From the NCBI RefSeq assembly GCF_008329965.1, contig NZ_CP036150.1, positions 3,328,439 to 3,392,438 of the forward strand: DNA of 64,000 bases. The letters run 5' to 3'. The stretch's first letter is position 1, and the number at the start of each line of letters is the position of its first letter. This document shows, in pieces, positions 52,210-59,679 of the stretch. The position numbers and the translations under genes were made by a program. The notes under the pieces are model-generated. The model saw only the letters and a program-made list of their open reading frames with translations. It had not been told where the DNA came from and ran no database searches. This DNA comes from Oceanispirochaeta crateris. Lineage in GTDB: Bacteria; Spirochaetota; Spirochaetia; DSM-2461.

Positions 52210-53390
52210 TCTGTTTCTTCTCCGGGCAACTCCGCGTTTTCAAGGAGGCCCTGGTCTGTGCTTTTATTGTGTTCAAAGAGTCCTGTAAACCGGGTTCCGT
52301 CGGTCCATGTGAAGGATCCTATGCCATGCATTTCACCCCAGAAAAACTCCCCTCTATAACGGTTCCCATCGGGCCAGAGGCACTCCCCTTCACCATGGGG
52401 TAGGCCCTTGTGAAAATCACCTGTATAACTGCTGCCGTTTTTATGCAGTAGATTCCCCTTGCCTTCCATCTCGCCCTTATGGAATCCGCCGCTGTAGCGA
52501 CTTCCGTCTTTTCCCCAAAACTCTCCCTGGCCTTCTGGTTTGTTGTCTCCGTTGACCGATCCCTGGTAAAGACCGTTTTTGAATCTCAATTTTTTTTCAA
52601 TGTTCAAGGGTATTTGAGGAGCTTCTTCATTTTCTGGCAGGTCCTTTTCCAATTCTTCTGGAAGTTCTTCTGTCATCTCCTCATTGACCGAGGGTGTTTC
52701 CATGGCCTGTTGCAGTGAGCTCTCTGGAGCGGATTCGGGAGCTAAAGATATATTCCTATAGAGTATGCCCCTCAGTACAGGCTCACGGCCTTCCTCTATG
52801 CGGTAACACTCTCTCTTGAGCCAGTTTTCTCCGTGAAATACCGTATATTCGTACCTGTTGTGTTCCAGGATAATATTGTTCTGATTGATAATGATTTCTT
52901 CTGTGATTAAGCCCTGGGGGTTCCTTTTCATTTGGCAGCTTCTCAACAGCAGACCTTCTGAATCGCGAATCTCTTTGAGGGTGACCAAGCCTCGGTCATC
53001 AAAGACGTATGAACAAACTGATTCTTGAATATCTCCGACCCAGCTCGTTGTGAAATTGAGTTTGTCTCTGCTGTTGTAGTGGTAGCTGACCCTCTCTTCT
53101 TCTGATACTTCGCTCAGAAGCCGGCCTGCGGAGTACTGATAAATCTTCTCTCTGCTTATATGTTCGGCATCCCGGACTTCCACCTCTTTTTCAAGTTGTT
53201 TGTCATCATTGTAATGGTAGAAGGTTGTCTTGCGTGGTTCCTGCTTTCGGATAAGGAGACCGCTGTGATCATAAAAGAGTTTGGCAACAAAGAGGCGCTG
53301 TTCTTCATCCTGTTTCGGCAGTTCCGGGTCTGGGCTAACAGATTCCAGAGTCAAAGAACTCAGCTTTCCCCGGCAGTTAAACTCTTCCAT
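52206..53390 (-). CDS. YD-like and MORN repeat protein
   Basis: 394 residues. The N-terminal half has YD-repeat-like strands (FYHYNDDKQLEKEV, YQYSAGRLLSEV, SYVFDDRGLVTLKE); a Glu/Pro-rich linker follows; the C-terminus has five MORN repeats (core pattern YxGxFxxGxxxGxGxxxxxDG, e.g. YSGGFHKGEMEGKGN, YTGDFHKGLPHGEGE). No signal peptide is present. It may be a cytoplasmic membrane-associating scaffold. The frame extends to 53426, but promoter TTGAAT-17-CATAAT ends seven bases before ATG 53390, which is therefore the start. Confidence 0.72.
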   Translation of the reverse strand: MEEFNCRGKLSSLTLESVSPDPELPKQDEEQRLFVAKLFYDHSGLLIRKQEPRKTTFYHYNDDKQLEKEVEVRDAEHISREKIYQYSAGRLLSEVSEEERVSYHYNSRDKLNFTTSWVGDIQESVCSYVFDDRGLVTLKEIRDSEGLLLRSCQMKRNPQGLITEEIIINQNNIILEHNRYEYTVFHGENWLKRECYRIEEGREPVLRGILYRNISLAPESAPESSLQQAMETPSVNEEMTEELPEELEKDLPENEEAPQIPLNIEKKLRFKNGLYQGSVNGDNKPEGQGEFWGKDGSRYSGGFHKGEMEGKGNLLHKNGSSYTGDFHKGLPHGEGECLWPDGNRYRGEFFWGEMHGIGSFTWTDGTRFTGLFEHNKSTDQGLLENAELPGEETE

Positions 53391-53397
53391 AAAATGG

Positions 53398-53426
53398 ATT
53401 ATGATTTGAAAAACCGAAAGATTCAA
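53398..53426 (-). promoter_or_regulatory. Leaderless promoter of the YD/MORN gene
   Basis: TTGAAT (53421-53426), 17-base spacer, CATAAT (53398-53403), seven bases to ATG 53390. No SD. The longer open frame would begin inside the -35 box. Confidence 0.65.
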
Positions 53427-53491
53427 TCTATTCTTCAGAACATGTTTCGGTCATATGATACTAGAAATGAAGTTCTCTCAATAAAAACCTG

Positions 53492-53519
53492 TTAAGTACC
53501 GTAAATTAAAGTGTATAAT
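53492..53519 (+). promoter_or_regulatory. Promoter of the two-gene phosphorelay operon
   Basis: TTAAGT (53492-53497), 16-base spacer, TATAAT (53514-53519), about 28 bases before ATG 53548, which has a moderate SD (AAAGG). Confidence 0.55.
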
Positions 53520-53547
53520 GAGATAGCTCTCTTAAAGGCTCATATAG

Positions 53548-54804
53548 ATGAAAAAAGTTTTAATAATTGATGATGCCCCCATGTACCGGGAATTCATGCA
53601 GACTCAACTGACCAACTACGGCTTTGATGTGAGTGTCGCTATCAATGGTTTAGATGGTGTTTCAAAAATCCGGAGTTTTATTCCCGACGTTATAATCATG
53701 GATTATATGCTGTCCAGGAAAAGCAGTCTGGATGTATTAAAGGACAAACAACGCGATCCTAATGCTAAGGATGTACCCGTTATCCTTGCTTCGGCAAATG
53801 TTGATAGACAGAAAATCCTCGAAGTTGCCCCTTTTGGGGTTCGTAAATTCTTAAATAAGCCCATTAAGATTGATGCTCTGCTTTCGGCACTTTCTGAAAT
53901 CCTCGGTGTGGATATTCGGGTGGATGAAACGCCCTGCCTGCTGGATGCTCATCTAAACGACCAGATTTTATTTATTGAGATTGCCCGAGGGTTCAACAAT
54001 GAAAAGATCAGTCTCCTCCAGTATAAAATTGCCGAGCTTCTTAAACTGTATAAGGTTCGCTACCCCCGTATTTTGATCCTCATGACAGACATTCAAATGA
54101 GGCCCGAAGATAAACCAAAACTGGATAGGCTTTTAGAAGAAGTTGAAAAATTTGTGGATTCTTTTAATCAGGTCAGAATTCTTACATTAGATGATGATAT
54201 TAAGAATTATATCCATTACCATCTGCATTATAAGGATATAGAAATTTCTCCATCCCTTGAAAAAGCCGTCAGCGGCCTGCTTGGAATCCGTGGTATGGAA
54301 TCCATGACATCTGAGCAGGATGGCATACAGGATGTTCTGCTCTCGTCCAAGAATAATCTGAGAAGCGATGAGGCCTTTCAGCTCAATTTTCAGGATGAAT
54401 CAAGCAATGCCATTGCCGGATTGAAGAACCGCAATATTAAAATTGCTGTGGTGGATGATGATTTTATTGTGCATAAAATCATCAGTAAAGCCACTGAAAA
54501 AACAAATTGGTCTCTGAGTTATTATAAAAATGGCAAAGAGTTTACTCAGGCTTTGGGGGGAAACAGCTTTGATCTTCTCCTTTTAGATCTTATGATGCCT
54601 GAAATGGACGGGTTCGAGGTCATGGAATATCTGAAAACACAGTCCATTGAGATTCCTACAGTCATCCTTTCTGCTATGAGTAAGAAAGAAAGTGTGATGA
54701 AGGCTAAAGAACTGGGAGTCAACAGCTATATGATCAAACCTCTCAAGCCCGAAACTATCATCTTGAAAGTTCTGGAAGCAATGCTCAGATTACAGGAAGA
54801 ATAA
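53548..54804 (+). CDS. Double-receiver response regulator with a central domain
   Basis: 418 residues: receiver domain 1 (1-122; Asp8, Asp9, phospho-acceptor Asp52, Lys in FLNKPIK), an unrecognised central region (about 130-245) with a charged hydrophobic alternation, and receiver domain 2 (about 296-418; Asp about 347 in LLDLMMPEMDG). It has no DNA-binding output and no HPt, so it probably acts by protein contact or as a phosphate sink. It is followed 3 bases later by a hybrid kinase, its likely partner. Confidence 0.88.
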   Translation: MKKVLIIDDAPMYREFMQTQLTNYGFDVSVAINGLDGVSKIRSFIPDVIIMDYMLSRKSSLDVLKDKQRDPNAKDVPVILASANVDRQKILEVAPFGVRKFLNKPIKIDALLSALSEILGVDIRVDETPCLLDAHLNDQILFIEIARGFNNEKISLLQYKIAELLKLYKVRYPRILILMTDIQMRPEDKPKLDRLLEEVEKFVDSFNQVRILTLDDDIKNYIHYHLHYKDIEISPSLEKAVSGLLGIRGMESMTSEQDGIQDVLLSSKNNLRSDEAFQLNFQDESSNAIAGLKNRNIKIAVVDDDFIVHKIISKATEKTNWSLSYYKNGKEFTQALGGNSFDLLLLDLMMPEMDGFEVMEYLKTQSIEIPTVILSAMSKKESVMKAKELGVNSYMIKPLKPETIILKVLEAMLRLQEE

Positions 54805-54807
54805 TAG

Positions 54808-57228
54808 ATGGCTCCAGAACATAAACAAATCAATTGGCGTGAGCTTTTTCATCAGTCTCCCCGTTCTATTGCCGTATTGGGAAGCGATGGTTCTATCCTC
54901 TATGGGAATGCCCGCCTAAAAGTACTCTTCAAAAAAAATGGCAATACATTGACCCTGAGAGATCCAAATGCGCGTAAGGAATGGGATTCCTTCCTACAGG
55001 AATTTTTGAATGGCAAAGAAGATCACGGCGAGCTGGTTGCTGTGATTCCCAAAAATTCAAACGAAAAGAGGTGGTACTCTATAAAGTTGACCAAAAGTAG
55101 TGAGGATTCTCGTATCTTTCTTCAAGAAGAGGACATCACAGATCAGCGCCTTTATGAACTCAACCTTAAAAAAGCAAGAGATGCTGCGGAACAGGCGACA
55201 AAGACAAAATCTGAATTCCTGGCGAATATGAGTCATGAAATCAGAACACCCATTCATACAATCATCGGGATGTCGGAATTGTTGAATCTGACTGCACTGG
55301 ACCAGGAGCAGGATGAATACGGTTCTCAGATCCGCTTTAGTGCGGACATCCTTCTTTCCTTGATCAATGATATCCTCGATTTCTCAAAGATCGAAGCCGG
55401 TCAGTTGGAACTGGAATATACATCCTGTAACCTTCAGGAACTGATGGAGGATTCTGTAGATCTTATCTCTCTTGAGGCTCATAAAAAAGGTGTGGAGGTG
55501 GGTCTGTTTGCTGAGGCGGGAACTGACTTTCAGGTTGAAGGGGATCCCACCAGGCTGAGACAAGTTGCCGTGAACCTGACTAACAATGCCGTGAAATTCA
55601 CTCAAGAAGGGCAGGTCATGGTTTATCTCACCGGTGTAAATCAAGATGCTCGATCTGTCACTGTGACTTTGACTGTAGAAGACAGCGGCATCGGCATTCC
55701 GGAAGACAAAAAATCCCGTTTATTTGAGGCTTTTACTCAGGCTGATTCATCCACTACCAGACGTTTTGGAGGCACTGGTCTTGGTCTCACCATCAGTAAA
55801 AACCTGGTAAAGCAGATGGGCGGGGAACTGAGTGTCGAAAGTAGGGAAGGAGAAGGATCCCGATTCTTTTTCACCCTCACATTTCCCAGAGCTGTACCCT
55901 ACAGGACTGTTCCCGAGGCATTTGAATACGGGGAGAAGCTCAAAGGAAAAACGATTCTCCTTGTAGATGATAATCAGTGCATCCGAGACTCCCTGGCCCG
56001 CTATTTGACCAGTTGGGGTTGTACTGTTGTAGAAGCCGGCTGCGGCAAAGACGGTATTGTTATAATGACCGAAAGGAGCCAGTCCGGAGCACAGCCTTTT
56101 GACCTCTGTATCACCGATCAGTTGATGCCAGAAATGGATGGATGGCAGTTGGCCAGCGAGGTCAGGGCGAACCCTTCTTTGGCCTCTACGGCTCTGATCC
56201 TTATGTCTTTGAAGGGTGGGCGGGGTTCCGAAGAAGCCAAAATGAAGCTATTGGGTTGGTTTTCGGCTTATATCACGAAACCAGTCAGGAAAAAAGAACT
56301 ATGGGAAAAATGTATTCTAGCCCTCTATCCGGAACAGGCGGAACCCGCAGATCTCGAAGAACTGGAAGAACTCAGCACTGTCGATACTCTTCCTGATCCC
56401 TCTCCTGTCTCTTCCAAGAGTTCAAAGCAGGCTCCTCTTTCAACATTGAAAGAGGGCCTTATCCTCATAGCCGAAGATCACCCTGTCAATCGAAAACTGT
56501 TTGAATCGATATTGGTAAAACAGGGGTATCGGGTCATCCTTGCGGAGAATGGAAAAGAAGCCCTGGAACGAGCCGTTTCAGATAATCCCGATCTCATCTT
56601 TATGGACTGCCAGATGCCGGTTATGAACGGCTATGAAGCGACTCGACAGATTCGAGAACGGGGATTGAAGATTCCGATCATTGCGGTTACTGCCAATGCC
56701 CTTCGGGAAGAGCAGGAGAAGTGTTTTAAGTCCGGAATGAATGACTTCCTCTCTAAGCCTTTTAAGAATAAAGATCTCTTGCCTGTTCTGAGCAATTGGT
56801 TCAAACCCATGGGGATGAATCAATTAGAAGATCTGGAAGTTCTTTCGGAAGTCGATGAAATAGAGTCTCCCAGTTCTGAGAAAGTTCCTGTTTTTGATTT
56901 TAGTCAGGCTATGGATACTTTTCTGGAAGACAAGGACCTTTTGATCTCCCTCTTGGAACCGTATATGAAGCAGGTGGCGGGGCAGATGGAAGAGTTGTCT
57001 GCTCAAGATATTCTAGAGCGTCCTGATGATATCCGTTCCATTGCCCACTCCATCAAGGGAAGTTCCAGAAACTTGTCCATGCTGGAGTTGGGAAATGAGG
57101 CTGAAATTCTGGAACATTCTTCCAGAGATCATGATATGCTTACATCTCAAGAGGCCATTCCCCGGGTGAAAGAAGCCTTTCTCCGGGTTCAAAAAGCTGT
57201 TTCTAAGTTGCTAGAACAGGAATCCTAG
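54808..57228 (+). CDS. Hybrid histidine kinase with PAS, two receivers and HPt
   Basis: 806 residues, soluble. PAS-like domain (about 13-115), HisKA (MSHEIRTP, His143), HATPase (NLTNNAVKFT, DSGIGIP, GGTGLGL), receiver 1 (about 381-505, DQLMPEMDG), receiver 2 (about 549-670, MDCQMPVMNG) and a C-terminal HPt with SIAHSIKGSSRN (His about 747). It has the ArcB/BarA-type phosphorelay plan but without membrane helices, so it senses an internal signal. Confidence 0.92.
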   Translation: MAPEHKQINWRELFHQSPRSIAVLGSDGSILYGNARLKVLFKKNGNTLTLRDPNARKEWDSFLQEFLNGKEDHGELVAVIPKNSNEKRWYSIKLTKSSEDSRIFLQEEDITDQRLYELNLKKARDAAEQATKTKSEFLANMSHEIRTPIHTIIGMSELLNLTALDQEQDEYGSQIRFSADILLSLINDILDFSKIEAGQLELEYTSCNLQELMEDSVDLISLEAHKKGVEVGLFAEAGTDFQVEGDPTRLRQVAVNLTNNAVKFTQEGQVMVYLTGVNQDARSVTVTLTVEDSGIGIPEDKKSRLFEAFTQADSSTTRRFGGTGLGLTISKNLVKQMGGELSVESREGEGSRFFFTLTFPRAVPYRTVPEAFEYGEKLKGKTILLVDDNQCIRDSLARYLTSWGCTVVEAGCGKDGIVIMTERSQSGAQPFDLCITDQLMPEMDGWQLASEVRANPSLASTALILMSLKGGRGSEEAKMKLLGWFSAYITKPVRKKELWEKCILALYPEQAEPADLEELEELSTVDTLPDPSPVSSKSSKQAPLSTLKEGLILIAEDHPVNRKLFESILVKQGYRVILAENGKEALERAVSDNPDLIFMDCQMPVMNGYEATRQIRERGLKIPIIAVTANALREEQEKCFKSGMNDFLSKPFKNKDLLPVLSNWFKPMGMNQLEDLEVLSEVDEIESPSSEKVPVFDFSQAMDTFLEDKDLLISLLEPYMKQVAGQMEELSAQDILERPDDIRSIAHSIKGSSRNLSMLELGNEAEILEHSSRDHDMLTSQEAIPRVKEAFLRVQKAVSKLLEQES

Positions 57229-57231
57229 TCC

Positions 57232-57837
57232 CTAATTTTCTAGGAATTTATTGATGGCAGACAGTAGATCTTTATACTCATCAACCGCTTTTATATCCGG
57301 ATTTTCTTCTTGAATGGATAGGGGAGAACGAAAAAACAGTCCCTGTTCTGCGGTTTGGATCATGGTCAGGTCATTATAGGAATCTCCTGCGGCCAAGATT
57401 TGAAATCCCGCAGAGTGGAAGGCTTCTACGGCTTTTCTCTTGCCATCTTTTTGCCTGAGTGTGTATCCGGTGATTCTGTCTTTCTCGTCTATAACGAGGG
57501 TGTTGCAGAAGAGAGTCGGCCATTCCAGTTTTTTCATCAGCGGTGCTGCAAATTGTTCAAAAGTATCGGATAGGATGATCAATTGAGTCTTTGACCTCAC
57601 GGCCATACTGAACTCGTAGGCTCCAGGCAGGGGGTCCATTGTATTTATTACTTCCTGAATATCTTTGAGGTTCAGCTTGTGTTCTTTTAGAATTCCCAGC
57701 CGTTTATTCATAAGGACATCGTAGTCAGGAATATCCCTGGTTGTCAGTTTTAACTCTTCGATGCCTGTTTTTAAGGCTACATTTATCCATATTTCGGGTA
57801 CGAGTACACCTTCCAGGTCAAGGCAGACTAACTTCAT
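57232..57837 (-). CDS. thrH: ThrH-type phosphoserine phosphatase / homoserine phosphotransferase
   Basis: 201-residue HAD protein beginning MKLVCLDLEGVLVPE: the DxE form of motif I is the ThrH mark (Asp7 nucleophile, Glu9 where most HADs have Asp). Motif II ILSDTFEQF, conserved Lys in DGKRKAVEAF and GDSYNDLTM follow. In Pseudomonas ThrH hydrolyses phosphoserine and phosphorylates homoserine. Strong SD (AGGAGGAAG). It converges with the kinase gene, the two stops being 3 bases apart. Confidence 0.88.
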   Translation of the reverse strand: MKLVCLDLEGVLVPEIWINVALKTGIEELKLTTRDIPDYDVLMNKRLGILKEHKLNLKDIQEVINTMDPLPGAYEFSMAVRSKTQLIILSDTFEQFAAPLMKKLEWPTLFCNTLVIDEKDRITGYTLRQKDGKRKAVEAFHSAGFQILAAGDSYNDLTMIQTAEQGLFFRSPLSIQEENPDIKAVDEYKDLLSAINKFLEN

Positions 57838-58149
57838 TATACTTCCTCCAGGATGATCCGCTCGTTGTGAAACGGCGTGAGAAGTCTATTGTACAAGTTC
57901 ACCACGGGCAGGACAAGTAGGATCATAAAATCCCTGAAAACTAAAGGTCTGACATCTCTATTGACCATTACGATCAGTTAATGATAAAAATAATTTGATG
58001 AAGAACGATTTAAGGACGACAGCGCCCCTCAGTTGTCTTTATCCATTTATAATTTGTAAAATCAGCCCTGATATTATTTCAGGGCTTTTTTTTGCCCTTT
58101 TTCAATTCTTAATTGAAAGATATCAATCTCATATTTCAATGGAGGCTTT
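57838..58149 (+). promoter_or_regulatory. uraA leader region with an upstream terminator
   Basis: This 312-base gap has no gene. A candidate promoter (TTGACC at 57963-57968, 18-base spacer, TAAAAA) would give a leader of about 150 bases. It holds an imperfect hairpin (AAGGACGA / TTGTCTTT, about 58013-58040) and then a strong terminator, AGCCCTGA-N7-TCAGGGCT plus T8 (58064-58093), 57 bases before uraA. This is the layout of transcription attenuation for a pyrimidine transporter, but I could not recognise a PyrR-binding loop or purine riboswitch core. Alternatively the terminator ends readthrough from elsewhere. Confidence 0.5.
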
Positions 58150-59475
58150 ATGTCAGAAGTCAGAATAGATGTACATGATAAACCTGTACTCAAAGAATGG
58201 ATACCGCTGAGTATTCAACATGTTTTTGCAATGTTCGGTGCAACCGTACTGGTTCCCATGCTCACAGGGTTGAGCCCGGCTGTTGCCTTATTTACCTCCG
58301 GTGTAGGGACTCTTGTGTATATTCTTATCACAAAAGGGAAGGTTCCAGCCTATTTGGGTTCTTCTTTTGCGTTTATCGCGCCCCTTATCGCCATCAGCAA
58401 CTCTCCCGACTTCGGGTTGGCTTACGCTTTGGGTGGAGCCTTCTGTGTCGGTCTGTTTTACTGCCTGATTTCACTGATTATCAGCCGTTTCGGCATTGGA
58501 TGGGTGGACCGCCTTCTGCCTCCTGTGGTCATTGGTTCTATTATTATTGTGATCGGACTGAAACTGGCTCCCACTGCCATGGATATGGCCATGACCGGGG
58601 GATCCGGTAACTACAGCCTGGCGTACTTCAGCATCGCCGTTGTAACCCTGTCTATTGCGGTGATCTCTTCCATTGTCCTTAAGGGTTTTTTCAATGTCAT
58701 TCCCATCCTCATAGGAATTGTGGGCGGGTATGTCTTTACCCTGGTCATGGGATTAGTCTTTCCTGCGTTTAAACTCATTGATTTTGCCATTGTGGGTGAT
58801 GCCGCCTGGTTTGGAGTTGCCAAACCGGTAATTCCCAAGTTTCACTGGGTTCCTATCCTGACATTCCTCATTGTTTCACTGGCTACAATTGCCGAACATC
58901 TGGGAGATACATTGGTTCTCAGTAAGGTTGTGGGAAGAGATTTTTACAAAGATCCCGGTCTACATAGAACCCTTGCCGGAGATGGTGTAGCCACTTCTAT
59001 TGCCGCTCTTTTTGGTGGTCCACCCAACACAACATACGGTGAAAACATCGGCGTCATGGCCATCACAAGAGTTTACAGTATCTGGGTTATCGGGGGAGCC
59101 GCTGTTACAGCAATCATCCTGTCATTCATTCAAAAATTCGGGGCTCTCATACAGACCATTCCTGTGCCGGTTATGGGTGGTGTGAGCATGATGCTTTTCG
59201 GAATCATTGCCAGTGCGGGTATCAGGACTGTTGTTGAAAGCGGTGTAAATTATGGTGAAAAAAGACACCTCACAATCTCATCAGTTATTCTAGTCATTGG
59301 AATTGGAGGGGGAATGATTAAGTTTCCTATCGGCAGCGGTTTGAATTTTGAACTGAGCGGTGTTGCCCTTGCGGCTGTTGTTGGTATCCTTCTGAATCTG
59401 GTTCTGCCTAAGAGTCTGGATGATCTTCCAGAAGAGACAGCAGAAGAAATGATTGAGGATGAACTGAGCAAGTAA
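58150..59475 (+). CDS. uraA: Uracil/xanthine permease (NCS2 family)
   Basis: 441 residues, about 13-14 membrane helices. NCS2 marks include QHVFAMFGATVLVPMLTGL, GSSFAFIAPL, LPPVVIGSIIIVIGL and AGDGVATSIAALFGGPPNTTYGENIGVMAITRV (split across the motif). Proton-coupled uptake of uracil or xanthine is expected. SD GGAGG precedes the ATG; the leader carries the terminator described above. Fits the salvage theme with the BMP importer and the PRTase. Confidence 0.92.
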   Translation: MSEVRIDVHDKPVLKEWIPLSIQHVFAMFGATVLVPMLTGLSPAVALFTSGVGTLVYILITKGKVPAYLGSSFAFIAPLIAISNSPDFGLAYALGGAFCVGLFYCLISLIISRFGIGWVDRLLPPVVIGSIIIVIGLKLAPTAMDMAMTGGSGNYSLAYFSIAVVTLSIAVISSIVLKGFFNVIPILIGIVGGYVFTLVMGLVFPAFKLIDFAIVGDAAWFGVAKPVIPKFHWVPILTFLIVSLATIAEHLGDTLVLSKVVGRDFYKDPGLHRTLAGDGVATSIAALFGGPPNTTYGENIGVMAITRVYSIWVIGGAAVTAIILSFIQKFGALIQTIPVPVMGGVSMMLFGIIASAGIRTVVESGVNYGEKRHLTISSVILVIGIGGGMIKFPIGSGLNFELSGVALAAVVGILLNLVLPKSLDDLPEETAEEMIEDELSK

Positions 59476-59508
59476 AGTAACAGTTGATTTTAGAATCAGC
59501 AGTCATTT

Positions 59509-59538
59509 AACCCGGGAGACCTGTCTTCCGGGTTTTTT
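59509..59538 (+). terminator. Terminator of uraA
   Basis: AACCCGGGAGAC pairs with GTCTTCCGGGTT (one G-T pair), followed by seven T. 33 bases after the uraA stop. Confidence 0.92.
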
Positions 59539-59628
59539 TATTTCCCACCATAGTGTGTTTTTTAAAATAAAAAAATGTATGAAAAGTCGGAGAATTGTTA
59601 TAAAAATATTAATAATATGGGTCTATAC

Positions 59629-59656
59629 TAAAACATGATAACATATTACTCGATAA
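59629..59656 (+). promoter_or_regulatory. Candidate sigma28-type promoter of the chemoreceptor gene
   Basis: TAAA (59629-59632) and CGATAA (59651-59656) are 18 bases apart, close to the sigma28 (FliA) spacing of TAAA-N15..18-CGATAA. An SD (AGGAG) and ATG follow within 24 bases. Fits a chemotaxis gene. Confidence 0.45.
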
Positions 59657-59679
59657 TTTAAAAAACTTAGGAGAAAATA

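Noticed and set aside
57858-57880. TTGTGAAAC half-site resembling Rex, upstream of thrH
   Set aside because: Only the left half matches; the right half is GTGAGAAG, not TTCACAA.
57838-58149. PyrR loop or guanine riboswitch in the uraA leader
   Set aside because: I looked for the conserved loop sequences of both and did not find them, so the leader is listed only as terminator-bearing.
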